From positions 1-64,000 of the forward strand of contig JAHLLS010000029.1 in the NCBI GenBank assembly GCA_020444045.1: a stretch of DNA of 64,000 bases, written 5' to 3'. The first letter of the stretch is position 1. Each line of letters opens with the position of its first letter. The notes below the pieces were generated by a model. The model was not told where the DNA came from. It made no database searches and saw only the letters and a program-made list of their open reading frames with translations. Of the stretch, positions 43,193 through 52,231 are shown one piece after another. This DNA is from Deltaproteobacteria bacterium. Its GTDB lineage: Bacteria; Desulfobacterota; Desulfobacteria; Desulfobacterales; UBA5852. The translations under genes and the position numbers were made by a program.

Positions 43193-44959
43193 ATGTTGAA
43201 TCTTGCCAAAATCAAACCTCGTTTCTGGGACCACCGGGATGCCGCCGCCGGATCCTCCGGGGAACATTACAGCTTCCGCCGCAAATGGAAGCTGATCGTC
43301 ATTTTCACCACGGTGGTGACCCTAACGCCACTGGTAGTCATGACGCTGATGGATTACCGTCTGACCCACCAGGCATTCGAATCGGAAGCTGCCGGCAATA
43401 CCTCCCGCATGGTTTCCACAACCTGGCGAAACGTCTCGTTTTTTCTATCTCAGCGGCGGTCGGCGCTTGACTTCATCGCCCGTGACAATTCCCTGCAGGC
43501 CTTGACCTCGCCGGAACGGTTGGAAACAATTCTGGACCGCCTAAAAACCAGCATCGGCGGATTCGTTGACATTGGCGTCCTTGACGCCTCAGGCCGCATG
43601 CTGGCGCATGCCGGACCCGACACCACCAGGGAACCCCGCACGGGCACCAGCCCCTGTTTCGAACAGGCCGTCAGAAACGGTTTTTTTGTCAGTGACGCAC
43701 CCGCCGGCCGGGCATCTGATCGCCAGTTGATCGTCGCCATCCGTCATGATCTTGACGATGGCGGTTTTTTCGTCCTGCGCGCGGCCCTCGACAGGCGCAT
43801 CCTGCAAAGGCTGATTGCCCAGCTGGAAATCGATTCGGGAGACGATGCCTTCATCATCAATACGGACGGGTTGCTGCAGACCCCATCCCGGCGCTATGGC
43901 AAACCTTTTCAAAAAATCGCCCTGCCCATCCCTGCCCCGGCTGACGGCACGCGCATGATGGATACGGCCACCCCAGAGGGTGAACCGATCCTTGTGGGAT
44001 ACGCCCACATTCCGGACAGCGCCTTCATCCTGATGGTCATCCGGCAGAAATCCGGCATCACCGACCTCTGGCTCAAACCGCGCATGCAGCTCATCGGGTT
44101 TCTGATGTTCAGTATTCTCCTGATTATGGTCTCCATCCTTGGCACGGCCACGTATCTGGTCAACCGGATTCACAAGGCGGATCAGCGGCGCGTCCAGGCC
44201 CTGCACCGGGTGGAATATACCAACAAGCTTGCTTCGCTCGGGCGGCTGGCGTCTGGCGTCGCCCACGAGATCAATAATCCGCTGGCCATCATCAACCAGA
44301 AAGTCGGACTCATCAAAGATCTGTTCACCCTGCGGCCGGGTTACGCCGCCGACGAAAAGCTGATGCACCTGGTGGACGACGTGCTGGAATCCATCGTTCG
44401 CTGCAGCTCCGTCACCCGCAGGCTGTTGGACTTTTCCCGCCACATGGTCTCCCGTATCGAGCCGGTCAATATCGAAGCGATCCTGCGGCAGATAATGGAT
44501 TTCATGGACAAAGAAATAGAACGGCGCCGCATTCGCGTCACCATGGACATCGCCCGCGATATCCCCGAATTCATGGGGGATCGGGGTAACCTCCAGCAGA
44601 TTTTCCTGAATCTGATCAACAACGCTTTCGCCGCCATGACCGACGGGGGGCAACTGGACATCCTCGTTGCATACAGAGAAGGGGATCCCATCAAGGTCGC
44701 GGTGAGCGATAATGGTCATGGCATTCCGGAGGAAGATATCAAACGGATCTTCGAACCATTTTTTTCGACCCGCGCCCAGAACGTGGGCACCGGTTTAGGG
44801 CTATCCATTACCTACGGCCTGGTAACGGAGATGGGGGGTCAAATCACGGTCGAAAGCCGAGTCGGCCAAGGCACCCGCTTCACGGTAACGGTTCCCGTGA
44901 AGCACGCTGGCGATCGTCGTGAAGCCCACACGGACGCCCATGAAACAGGTGCGCCATAA
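43193..44959 (+). CDS. Membrane sensor histidine kinase
   Basis: 588 residues: first membrane helix about 33-53, a periplasmic sensor domain of about 240 residues resembling a Cache domain, second helix about 300-320, HisKA with phospho-His in GVAHEINNPLA, and a full HATPase (N box NLINNAFAAM, G1 DNGHGIP, G2 GTGLGLS). It probably phosphorylates the receiver domains encoded on either side. The sensor domain carries no recognised ligand motif. Confidence 0.88.
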   Translation: MLNLAKIKPRFWDHRDAAAGSSGEHYSFRRKWKLIVIFTTVVTLTPLVVMTLMDYRLTHQAFESEAAGNTSRMVSTTWRNVSFFLSQRRSALDFIARDNSLQALTSPERLETILDRLKTSIGGFVDIGVLDASGRMLAHAGPDTTREPRTGTSPCFEQAVRNGFFVSDAPAGRASDRQLIVAIRHDLDDGGFFVLRAALDRRILQRLIAQLEIDSGDDAFIINTDGLLQTPSRRYGKPFQKIALPIPAPADGTRMMDTATPEGEPILVGYAHIPDSAFILMVIRQKSGITDLWLKPRMQLIGFLMFSILLIMVSILGTATYLVNRIHKADQRRVQALHRVEYTNKLASLGRLASGVAHEINNPLAIINQKVGLIKDLFTLRPGYAADEKLMHLVDDVLESIVRCSSVTRRLLDFSRHMVSRIEPVNIEAILRQIMDFMDKEIERRRIRVTMDIARDIPEFMGDRGNLQQIFLNLINNAFAAMTDGGQLDILVAYREGDPIKVAVSDNGHGIPEEDIKRIFEPFFSTRAQNVGTGLGLSITYGLVTEMGGQITVESRVGQGTRFTVTVPVKHAGDRREAHTDAHETGAP

Positions 44960-45006
44960 CGCGTTCCTTCGAACCCGGAACAGCAAATTTTACAAAAGGA
45001 ACACCC

Positions 45007-45675
45007 ATGACGGACACCAAACAAACCCTTGCCATGGATGGCGCACGATTCTTCGGCGAAATGACCGCCACCATTTCCCACGAGATTAAAAATGTAATGG
45101 CCATCGTCAATGAAAATGCCGGCCTTTTGGAGGACATGGTGGCCATGAATCGGCAAGGCGTCCCCTTTCCGGCCGAGCGCATCGCCAAAGCGGCGCAATC
45201 CGTTTCGCGACAGATTGCACGGGCGGATGACATCCTTCAGGCCATGAACCGATTTGCCCACAGCGCGGATCACGGTTCAGAGGCGGCGGATGTCGGCGAA
45301 ATGGTTCAACTCGTGGCAAAACTGGCCGATCGCCTGATCCTGATGCAGGGGGCCGAATTCGACATTCCGACACCGGAGAAGGCCGTGATCACAACCACCA
45401 ATCGCTTTTTTCTGGCATACGTGATCTGGCACTGCATGGCGGCCGCCATGACGATGCCGCAACCAGGGGCCCCAATCCGTATCATCGCCGAAGCCACCCC
45501 CGAGGGACCTTGCCTGATATTTGCCGACATGGTTAAAGGCGAAAAATTCCCAACGTCTGCCGTATCTTCGTTGGAAACGGAAGAAATCTTTGAATGGCTC
45601 GGCGCCCGATTGACGATCTTTCCGGAGATGGGCGAGTTTCGCGTACTTCTGTCCGAAAAACGCCAGGAAGAATAA
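45007..45675 (+). CDS. Cytoplasmic HisKA-type phosphotransfer protein lacking a proper ATPase
   Basis: 222 residues. The H box ATISHEIKNVMAIVNENAG is intact near residues 22-40, but the C-terminal half has none of the N, G1 or G2 boxes of the ATPase domain, though its length fits a degenerate one. It may therefore take phosphate from the kinase upstream and pass it on, or dephosphorylate a receiver. AAAGGAA precedes the ATG. The neighbouring kinase and receivers give a possible His-Asp-His-Asp chain. Confidence 0.65.
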   Translation: MTDTKQTLAMDGARFFGEMTATISHEIKNVMAIVNENAGLLEDMVAMNRQGVPFPAERIAKAAQSVSRQIARADDILQAMNRFAHSADHGSEAADVGEMVQLVAKLADRLILMQGAEFDIPTPEKAVITTTNRFFLAYVIWHCMAAAMTMPQPGAPIRIIAEATPEGPCLIFADMVKGEKFPTSAVSSLETEEIFEWLGARLTIFPEMGEFRVLLSEKRQEE

Positions 45676-45742
45676 CCTTTTTAAAAAGTGAAACGTTTTA
45701 TTACTTTCTAAGACACGATAGATACAAGAAAGGAGCAGCACC

Positions 45743-46171
45743 ATGACGGAACGCGTACTGTTGGTTGACGATGAAGAGGAATACCTGGAAATCATGTCCG
45801 AAAGAATGCAGGCCCGTGATATCGACGTCACCACATCGACGTCAGCCCGCGAGGCCCTCGACATGATTGCCACGGACTCCTTCGACGCCGTCATCATGGA
45901 TTTCATGATGCCGGAAATGAACGGTATCGAGGCCCTCAAAGCGATCAAAGAGAAAAACCCGGAGATGCAGATTATCCTGCTGACCGGTCATGCCACCGTC
46001 GAAAAAACCGTCGAGGCCATGAAAGCCGGGGCCATGGATTTGATCGAAAAGCCGGCCGACCTGGATGCCCTCTCCGAAAAAATCAAGAGTGCCCACAACC
46101 AGAAGGCCTTGATTGTAGCGAAAAAAGATCAGGATCGCGTCATCGCGATGCTCAAGAAATTCGGAATGTGA
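45743..46171 (+). CDS. Single-domain response regulator
   Basis: 142 residues, one receiver domain with acidic pocket (LLVDDEEEY), phospho-Asp in VIMDFMMPEM, Thr in LLTGHA and Lys in IEKPADL, plus a short C-terminal helix without a DNA-binding domain. It is the last gene of the SulP/phosphorelay operon and acts through protein contacts. AAGGAGCAGC precedes the ATG. Confidence 0.88.
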   Translation: MTERVLLVDDEEEYLEIMSERMQARDIDVTTSTSAREALDMIATDSFDAVIMDFMMPEMNGIEALKAIKEKNPEMQIILLTGHATVEKTVEAMKAGAMDLIEKPADLDALSEKIKSAHNQKALIVAKKDQDRVIAMLKKFGM

Positions 46172-46184
46172 GAAGAGAGTCAGG

Positions 46185-46258
46185 GTTTCGTCGCTGCCAA
46201 CCGTGACGGCGCATCATCAACGCACCGTCCGCCGGCAGTCTCACGAAACGGTTTTTTT
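46185..46258 (+). terminator. Terminator of the SulP/phosphorelay operon
   Basis: Nested inverted repeats GTTTCGT/ACGAAAC (46185-46191, 46243-46249), CTGCC/GGCAG (46194-46198, 46234-46238) and GACGG/CCGTC (46205-46209, 46225-46229), followed by seven T residues. Confidence 0.75.
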
Positions 46259-46280
46259 GAGGGGGGGGAGGGGGAGCCTT

Positions 46281-46313
46281 AAGTTCCAACCGGATACCCT
46301 GGTGTTGGAACTT
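46281..46313 (-). terminator. Hairpin at the end of the aminotransferase/oxidoreductase operon
   Basis: AAGTTCCAAC (46281-46290) pairs with GTTGGAACTT (46304-46313), directly after the stop of the MoaD/ThiS-like gene on the minus strand. No T-run follows; the strand continues C-rich. Confidence 0.45.
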
Positions 46314-46543
46314 CAGCCGCCTTCCATGTGCGTGAACAGGACCACCTCATCTCCGTCGCGAAGCCGATGATCCTGCGCCACCTTGCGGCCGTTGACCGCG
46401 ATGAAGGGCGCGATGCCGGGGGGCACGTCCATGATATCCAGAAGGCGCCGAAGGTCGGCGCCTTCTGCCAGCTCGATCGCAAAGTCGCCTTTGCCCTCCG
46501 GCAGATAGCGCCTCATCCCGGTGAAACACCGGACGCGAACCAT
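46313..46543 (-). CDS. MoaD/ThiS-like sulfur-carrier protein
   Basis: 76 residues with the ubiquitin-like beta-grasp pattern and the C-terminal Gly-Gly (HMEGG) that is adenylated and thiocarboxylated in sulfur carriers. A GAGGAGA site precedes the ATG. It directly follows the aldehyde:ferredoxin oxidoreductase gene, an arrangement seen with tungsten/molybdenum pterin enzymes, so it may serve cofactor synthesis for that enzyme. Confidence 0.8.
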   Translation of the reverse strand: MVRVRCFTGMRRYLPEGKGDFAIELAEGADLRRLLDIMDVPPGIAPFIAVNGRKVAQDHRLRDGDEVVLFTHMEGG

Positions 46544-46557
46544 CAAAAGACGTCTCC

Positions 46558-48387
46558 TCAGGTCAGGCCCAGCGAAGCCAGGCGGTTTTCCGTGGGGATG
46601 CCCTCCGGCGTCCATTCCTGCTCTTGGTAGTATTCGTCCAGCATCTCCTCCAGATGACAGACCATTCCCTGGGCCGGCCCACTGGGCATGGGCTCGTGGG
46701 TCAGGCGCCGGGGCAGACTGTCGTCCTTGCGCGACATGCCGGCCCGCACCAGGAAGCGCCGCTCGGCCGTAATGATTCGTTCGCCCGCGCGCATGAGTTC
46801 CTCCAGGGTATAATCCAGACCGGTAGCGGCGTTCAGGTATTCCAGGATCCCGACCGGCGGCACGTCGAGTTCTTTTCCCGCCAGGTTGCGCACCGCAAAG
46901 AAGATGCACAGCCCGGCCGAATCGATGACAGCGGATAGATCCTGAAAGGCCTTGGTGATTTTGGCTTTCCCCTTCCACTGGTGGGGATCCACGGGCTGAG
47001 GAATGCCGAAAAGTTCGAAATAGGCCGGGTCGCCGCGCATGTGGGACCCCCCGATGGGAGACGTGGCATAGGCCAGCCCCATGGCCTGCGCCCCGCGGGG
47101 CTCGTAACCCGGGAATTCCTGTTTCTTGGAAACCATGGCCAGCTCCGGATGGCCACAGCTCTCCGCCAGACGATAGCTGCCCTCGGCCAGCCGGTTGCCG
47201 AACCCTTCCCGATAGGCTGTCATACGGGTCAATTCCACCAGGGCCTCGCCATCCCCCCAGGAAAGCGGACGGCCGACCACTTTTTCGGAGAGATAACCGC
47301 GATCCACCAGTTCCATGGCGCAGGCGACCGTGGCGCCCATTGTAATGGTGTCGAGGCCCAGTTCGTTGCACAGGTAATTGGCCTTTATCACCGCCGCCAG
47401 GTTGTCGATCATGCAGTTGGATCCCATGGCATAGATGGTCTCGTACTCCGGCCCTTCCCCTTCCCCGGCAAACGCCGGATCCTCCACCCGGGTCTTGCGG
47501 CCGCAACCGATGGGGCAGGCATAACAGGCCTTGTTGCTGACCAGATACTTTTCGGTCAGGCGCTCCCCGTGGATATTCTCCCAGCCGTCAAAGGTGCCCT
47601 GCTGCCAGTTTTTGGTGGGCAGTACCCCCAGGTGCTGGGTGGTGAGGACGACGCCGGCGGTGCCGTTGATGGTCAGGCCCAGCGGGGTTTCCCTGGCCGC
47701 GGCCTTGAACTTATCCAGAATTTGGGAATTGAACGCCTTGAATCGCGCCGGATCGGCCAGTGAAACCCGGTCCTGACCACGCACCACAACGGCCTTGAGG
47801 TTTTTGCTGCCCATGACCGCGCCGACACCGGAGCGGCCGGCCGCCCGGTCCTTGTCGTTCATGATGGCCGCAAACCGGACCAGCTGCTCGCCGGCTGGGC
47901 CGATACAGGCCACCCGGGCTTTGGGGTCTGTTTCCTCACGCAAACGGTCCGTGGTTTCGTGCGTAGTTTGGCCCCACAGGTGCGTCGCATCCCGCAAGGC
48001 GGCCTGCCCGGCATCGATATACAAATAGACCGGATGCTGGGACCGACCGGCGAAAACGATTCCGTCATAGCCGCTGCGCTTGAGTTCCGTCGGAAAACGC
48101 CCACCCGCATTGGAACAGGTTATCGCACCGGTCAGGGGCGACTTGGTCATGACCATGTAGCGCGCGCCGGTGGGAGCCCCCGTGCCCGTCAGCGGCCCCG
48201 CCGCCATGACGAGGACGTTTTCCGGTGACAGCGGATCGCAGGCGGGGTCGACCTTACGGCTCAGATAGTAGATGCCGATTCCGCGGCCGCCGATATAGTC
48301 CTTGGCCACCTGCGGATCCAGGATTTCATCACGGATTTCTCCCGATCCCAGATCGACACGGAGCATTTTACCCATCCATCCGTCCAT
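46558..48387 (-). CDS. aor: Aldehyde:ferredoxin oxidoreductase (tungsten/molybdenum pterin enzyme)
   Basis: 609 residues, normal for AOR. The N-terminal domain shows GGRGIGIYYL and GARYMVMTKSPLTGAI; the 4Fe-4S Cys ligands are in CYACPIGC with the fourth Cys in DSAGLCIFF. It oxidises aldehydes to acids with ferredoxin, or the reverse. It starts three bases after the class III aminotransferase stop with a good AAGGAGAT ribosome site. Together they suggest an amine or amino acid is turned into an aldehyde and then oxidised. Confidence 0.9.
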   Translation of the reverse strand: MDGWMGKMLRVDLGSGEIRDEILDPQVAKDYIGGRGIGIYYLSRKVDPACDPLSPENVLVMAAGPLTGTGAPTGARYMVMTKSPLTGAITCSNAGGRFPTELKRSGYDGIVFAGRSQHPVYLYIDAGQAALRDATHLWGQTTHETTDRLREETDPKARVACIGPAGEQLVRFAAIMNDKDRAAGRSGVGAVMGSKNLKAVVVRGQDRVSLADPARFKAFNSQILDKFKAAARETPLGLTINGTAGVVLTTQHLGVLPTKNWQQGTFDGWENIHGERLTEKYLVSNKACYACPIGCGRKTRVEDPAFAGEGEGPEYETIYAMGSNCMIDNLAAVIKANYLCNELGLDTITMGATVACAMELVDRGYLSEKVVGRPLSWGDGEALVELTRMTAYREGFGNRLAEGSYRLAESCGHPELAMVSKKQEFPGYEPRGAQAMGLAYATSPIGGSHMRGDPAYFELFGIPQPVDPHQWKGKAKITKAFQDLSAVIDSAGLCIFFAVRNLAGKELDVPPVGILEYLNAATGLDYTLEELMRAGERIITAERRFLVRAGMSRKDDSLPRRLTHEPMPSGPAQGMVCHLEEMLDEYYQEQEWTPEGIPTENRLASLGLT

Positions 48388-48390
48388 GAT

Positions 48391-49686
48391 TTATCTCCTT
48401 TCCAGCAAAACCTGCCCCAAACGGTCCACCAGCAGGTCGGCATCCTCGTCGGTGATGTTCAGCGGCGGCGATACGCGAATCGTGTGGCCGTGGCTGTCGT
48501 TGATGATGAGTCCCAGCTCCACCAGCTTGCGGCAGAAAACCATGGCGTTGCGCTCTTTGACTTCGATACCGATAAACAGGCCTTTGCCGCGCACCTCCTT
48601 GACGTGGGGCGAACGATCGGCCAGATGCTGAATGGCCTGTTTGAGCCGCGCGCCCTGCCGGGCCGATGCCTCGACCAGCTTTTCATCTTCGATGACCCCC
48701 AGCGCCGTCACCCCTGCCACGCAGGCCAGCGGGTAGCCGCCGAAAGTGGAACCATCCGACCCTACATTGAACGCCATATCCATGAGTTCCGCATTCGTTA
48801 CGAACACGGACAGCGGCACTAGACCGCCGGAAAGGGCTTTCCCCAGGATCAACCCGTCGGGCACGACGTCCTCGTGCTGGAAGCAGAATCGTTTCCCGGT
48901 ACGGCCCAGACCCACCTGGATCTCATCGAACAACAGCAGCAGATCGTGGTGATCGGCAATCTCCCGCAGCCCTTGCAAAAATCCGGGCGGCGGCACCTGC
49001 ATACCGCCCTCGCCCTGCATGGGCTCCACCAGGATACCGCAGGTATTCTCGTTTACGGCCGCCGCCACCGCTTCCAGATCGCCGAACGGCACCGATACGA
49101 ACCCGGGGGTCAACGGCCCAAAACCGCGGCGATACTTTTCCGTCGAGGAAAACGACACCACCGAAATCATGCGGCCGTGGAAGTTGTGATCGAAGACGAT
49201 GATTTCCTGTTTGCCATCCGGAATGCCCTTGGCTTTCCAGCCATAAAAGCGGGCCATCTTGATAGCGGTCTCCACCGATTCGACACCGCCGTTCTTAGGC
49301 AGTACCTTGTTGCCGTCCGTCCCGAAACGCGTTCCCAGCGGGGGTACGAATTCCGCCATACGGGACAAAAAAAGCCCCAGGGGATCCGTATAGACCACAT
49401 TGGAAATGACCGAGGCATAATCGCCCAGCAAGGCCTTGATCAGCGCATTGACGATTGTGGGATGATGATGCCCTGGATTGGCGGCGGAATAGGCTGCCAG
49501 GCAGTCCAGATAGCGTTTGCCGTTGACATCGGTAATCCAGCTGCCACGGGCCTGGCGAACCACGACATCCAGTCGCTCGTAATGATGGGCGCCGTTTTTT
49601 TCCTCGAGCGCCTTGATGATATCGTCCGGTGTGGTGGAAAACCCGAAAACCGGGGGCCTATTGACCGAAGTGAGCGTGGACAACAT
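48391..49686 (-). CDS. Class III (ornithine/GABA-type) PLP-dependent aminotransferase
   Basis: 431 residues with class III features: the PLP Asp in LLLFDEIQVGLGRTG and the Schiff-base Lys in LILGKALSGG, preceded by the aminotransferase N-terminus YLDCLAAYSAANPGHHHP. It resembles ornithine aminotransferases, which transfer a terminal amino group and leave a semialdehyde. The aldehyde:ferredoxin oxidoreductase downstream could oxidise that product. Controlled by the promoter/operator at 49702-49758. AAGGAGG precedes the ATG. Confidence 0.85.
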   Translation of the reverse strand: MLSTLTSVNRPPVFGFSTTPDDIIKALEEKNGAHHYERLDVVVRQARGSWITDVNGKRYLDCLAAYSAANPGHHHPTIVNALIKALLGDYASVISNVVYTDPLGLFLSRMAEFVPPLGTRFGTDGNKVLPKNGGVESVETAIKMARFYGWKAKGIPDGKQEIIVFDHNFHGRMISVVSFSSTEKYRRGFGPLTPGFVSVPFGDLEAVAAAVNENTCGILVEPMQGEGGMQVPPPGFLQGLREIADHHDLLLLFDEIQVGLGRTGKRFCFQHEDVVPDGLILGKALSGGLVPLSVFVTNAELMDMAFNVGSDGSTFGGYPLACVAGVTALGVIEDEKLVEASARQGARLKQAIQHLADRSPHVKEVRGKGLFIGIEVKERNAMVFCRKLVELGLIINDSHGHTIRVSPPLNITDEDADLLVDRLGQVLLERR

Positions 49687-49701
49687 GGCAACCTCCTTGG
49701 A

Positions 49702-49758
49702 ATTAATGTTGCTATCTTTGTAGCAACATTAATATCATCATTATTGGGCGCCTGTCAA
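49702..49758 (-). promoter_or_regulatory. Promoter and operator of the aminotransferase/AOR operon
   Basis: Minus-strand TTGACA (49753-49758), 18 bases, TATTAA (49729-49734). A 13-bp perfect inverted repeat (ATTAATGTTGCTA at 49702-49714, complement at 49721-49733) overlaps the -10 box and the start site. Bound regulator would block transcription; the divergent TrmB-like protein is the obvious candidate. Confidence 0.7.
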
Positions 49759-49936
49759 TCACCACCGATGCTGCCGCACCACGCATAAACCGCGACAATG
49801 GATGGATCGGCAATGCTTGCCAGAACCGCATCCAAGATTGACAGGGTCACAGCCTTACCCTAAGACAGAGCCTATACGATCCCCGCGATCTGTTGCGCCC
49901 TTATCAACGGCCCCTGGCCATCAATGGATGCTGCCC

Positions 49937-50728
49937 ATGGATATCACCAGCCTGCTGAAGGATTTTGCGTTCTCGCAATATGAATCGTCCTGTTACCTCG
50001 CCCTTTTGACCCAGCACCCCTGCAACGGCTCCCAGTTGAGCAAACTTTCCGGCATTGCCCGCTCCCGCATCTATGATGTGTTGCGGGGCTTGACCCGCAA
50101 GGGCATCGTGTTCGAAATCGAAAAGGGCCTCTTCGTCCCCCTTCCTTTCGAAGAACTCAAGAAGCGCCTGCAAAACCAGTTCGAAACCAATTTGAGTCTG
50201 CTCGAAAAACAGGTCAGCCGACTCAATCCGGATACCGATTACGAATATCTACTGACCATCCGGGGACGGAAAGAGGCCATTGCCAAAGCCATCGATATTA
50301 TCGACAGTGCCCGCGAGGAAATCTATCTGCGCCTGTTTCCGGACAGTTGGAAACGTCTTGAAAAATCCATTCGCAAAGCGCTCAAACGCGGCGTGGGCAT
50401 ACGGTTGATTGGTATGGGGGAGCTTCCACACGTCTGCGACATTCAGGTCACCCATCCCGAGGTGGCGTCCCTGCACGCCAAGCTTGGCGGGGAATCCATC
50501 GACATCATCGTCGATCGTTCGGAGGCCCTGGTGGGCATTTTTGAAACGGGTCAGGAAATGACATCACCGGTCATCTGGACCCGCAACCGCTGGTTCGTCA
50601 TCGCCAACCGTGACAGTCTGCGGCACGATTTCTACCACTATTTCCTCAACAAGATCCATGACCGTCACGAGACCCTTTCCGGTCAGGATGAAACCATTTA
50701 CAACTTCATAAAAAAGGATGATTTTTGA
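49937..50728 (+). CDS. TrmB-like transcriptional regulator
   Basis: 263 residues from MDITSLLKDF (49937), where the family homology begins; the frame is open to 49802 but that part looks non-coding. The winged helix-turn-helix (GSQLSKLSGIARSRIYDVLRGL split around residues 30-51) is followed by a coiled coil and a phospholipase-D-like effector domain (AREEIYLRLFPD). TrmB proteins bind sugars or other metabolites. It is divergent from the aminotransferase operon and faces the inverted repeat at 49702-49733. Confidence 0.8.
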   Translation: MDITSLLKDFAFSQYESSCYLALLTQHPCNGSQLSKLSGIARSRIYDVLRGLTRKGIVFEIEKGLFVPLPFEELKKRLQNQFETNLSLLEKQVSRLNPDTDYEYLLTIRGRKEAIAKAIDIIDSAREEIYLRLFPDSWKRLEKSIRKALKRGVGIRLIGMGELPHVCDIQVTHPEVASLHAKLGGESIDIIVDRSEALVGIFETGQEMTSPVIWTRNRWFVIANRDSLRHDFYHYFLNKIHDRHETLSGQDETIYNFIKKDDF

Positions 50729-50830
50729 CGGAGGGACGCAGCGATCGCCACCGCCGAGGACGAGGCTTCCATGGTCGGCGATGCGCCAAGACGCCGCGGT
50801 GGGCTTGGGAAAAAAACCGGCGGACAGGGG

Positions 50831-51247
50831 TCAACTGCGGGAGGCGGATCGCGGGAAGGGAATCACATCAGCTCCGGCGGAAACCAGCCGGGACGTGCTA
50901 TGGTGCGGGCTTAGATGGCCCGGAGACCTTGAATCGCGCCCACGCCAGGGCGGGTCAGTGATGGTACGCATATACAGATCACACGCTTGGATAAAAAGCG
51001 GATCGTCCTTTTCGGTCTGTCCGATGATCTCCAGACAGTAGCGCTGCGCGCCATAGATGTCGTGGCAGGCGCTGGCCAGATGGTGGGCCTTGACCCGAAG
51101 GGATTCCAAATGGGTTTGGCGTTCCAAGGCCTGCGCATCGCGACGGTGCTGTCGATCCCACACCCAATCCAAGACATCGGCGCTCAAACGAAACCGCTCG
51201 CCAATGGGATGCCACATCACATCCGACGCCCGCAACGATTGCGTCAA
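50831..51247 (-). CDS. Hypothetical protein
   Basis: Up to 138 residues; the first about 100 (for example HHLASACHDIYGAQRYCLEII) look like a helical protein, the rest is low in character. The frame begins with TTG; an ATG 30 bases further in (51217) is an alternative. An overlapping plus-strand frame exists but is less convincing. Downstream of the rhomboid gene on the same strand. Not recognised. Confidence 0.35.
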   Translation of the reverse strand: MTQSLRASDVMWHPIGERFRLSADVLDWVWDRQHRRDAQALERQTHLESLRVKAHHLASACHDIYGAQRYCLEIIGQTEKDDPLFIQACDLYMRTITDPPWRGRDSRSPGHLSPHHSTSRLVSAGADVIPFPRSASRS

Positions 51248-51304
51248 GAAATATACCCCACAGAAAATGCCGCAACAGATGCCAAATGGCTTGGCAACTT
51301 CTGC

Positions 51305-52027
51305 CTATAAGGTAGACAAACCGTTTTTTCGCAGACGGCAGATGGCACGGCTGTGGATGCCGTCCGGATCCTTGTCCTGCAGTTTGAAGATCAGGGCCAG
51401 CGTCAGGCCACCCACAAACCCTCCTGCATGTCCCCAGCCATCAGCCGGCAGGGCCATGCCGGCAACATCCCTGAAGATTAAAATCCCGACCAGTAACGGG
51501 CCGATGATAGCCCCCCCATACGCAAACAACGCTCGGCCTTGAAGGGACCCTCCGACCGGAGGCCGGGGAAAACCGAACCCCAATGTCAGCAGACCCGCCA
51601 AGCCTGCAATGGCGCCGGAGGTACCATCCGGCGGACAACGGATCTCGTCGATGGGCGCGGCGAGCCAATCAATCTCGGTGAGTTGCAGATTCAGGCTGAT
51701 CAGACTTGCAATGACACTGCTTAGGATAACCGTGGCCAGGATGCACTGCCGCCCCAGGCAGGATTCCAGGGCCGCTCCCAAACTCCACAATAAAACCATG
51801 TTGGCCAAGAAAACACCGAAACCCGTATGTAAAAAGGGACGGATCAGCGTGGTCAACACGAGGTCCGGCAGGTTGAAGTCGTCCAACGCCACCGTGCAGA
51901 TTCGCTCGATCGTTCCCGGAGGCGTCGTGAAAAAAACAATGGCGCTCACCATTATCATGCCGGCGGTGATCACCGGAAATCCAGCCGCCAGTGGCATCCT
52001 GCGCGATGGACCGCTTGATTTTTCCAT
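51305..52027 (-). CDS. Rhomboid family intramembrane serine protease
   Basis: 240 residues with about six membrane helices. The catalytic Ser137 lies in GTSGAIAG and the catalytic His200 in WGHAGGFVGG; the oxyanion helix has HTGFGVFLANMVLLW with the conserved Asn. Rhomboids cut membrane proteins within the bilayer. GGGAGGG precedes the ATG. No obvious substrate gene is adjacent. Confidence 0.85.
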   Translation of the reverse strand: MEKSSGPSRRMPLAAGFPVITAGMIMVSAIVFFTTPPGTIERICTVALDDFNLPDLVLTTLIRPFLHTGFGVFLANMVLLWSLGAALESCLGRQCILATVILSSVIASLISLNLQLTEIDWLAAPIDEIRCPPDGTSGAIAGLAGLLTLGFGFPRPPVGGSLQGRALFAYGGAIIGPLLVGILIFRDVAGMALPADGWGHAGGFVGGLTLALIFKLQDKDPDGIHSRAICRLRKNGLSTL

Positions 52028-52093
52028 AATGCCCTCCCTGTGGATGAAATTTGGGACTGCTCACGCCAGCGTATGGGAGGGATCATAAACCAG

Positions 52094-52118
52094 GGGTGTG
52101 ACAGATATGGTCACACCC
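52094..52118. promoter_or_regulatory. Inverted repeat upstream of the rhomboid gene
   Basis: GGGTGTGAC (52094-52102), seven bases, GTCACACCC (52110-52118). It lies between the phosphatase stop and the rhomboid start. The half-sites recall CRP/FNR boxes (TGTGA, TCACA) but the spacing is 9 instead of 6, so it is not a normal CRP site. Confidence 0.4.
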
Positions 52119-52231
52119 AACGGGAAAATACTTCAGGTGGGGATGGGATATGGTAGAGACAGCTTATACGGTATTGATTCAACGCGCTGCGGGCACGGTC
52201 GTCCAAGGCCGGAGCATGCCAGCCGACCCAT

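Noticed and set aside
46313-47506. Long minus-strand frame joining the MoaD-like protein to part of the oxidoreductase region
   Set aside because: The N-terminal 320 residues lie in the wrong frame of the oxidoreductase gene; only the last 76 residues are the sulfur-carrier gene.
50987-51310. 107-residue plus-strand frame with protein-like start
   Set aside because: Overlaps the minus-strand hypothetical gene and the end of the rhomboid gene, with no ribosome site; less convincing than the minus-strand frame.
52097-52115. CRP-like site TGTGA ... TCACA
   Set aside because: Spacing is 9 bases rather than 6, so it does not fit CRP/FNR binding; kept only as an inverted repeat.
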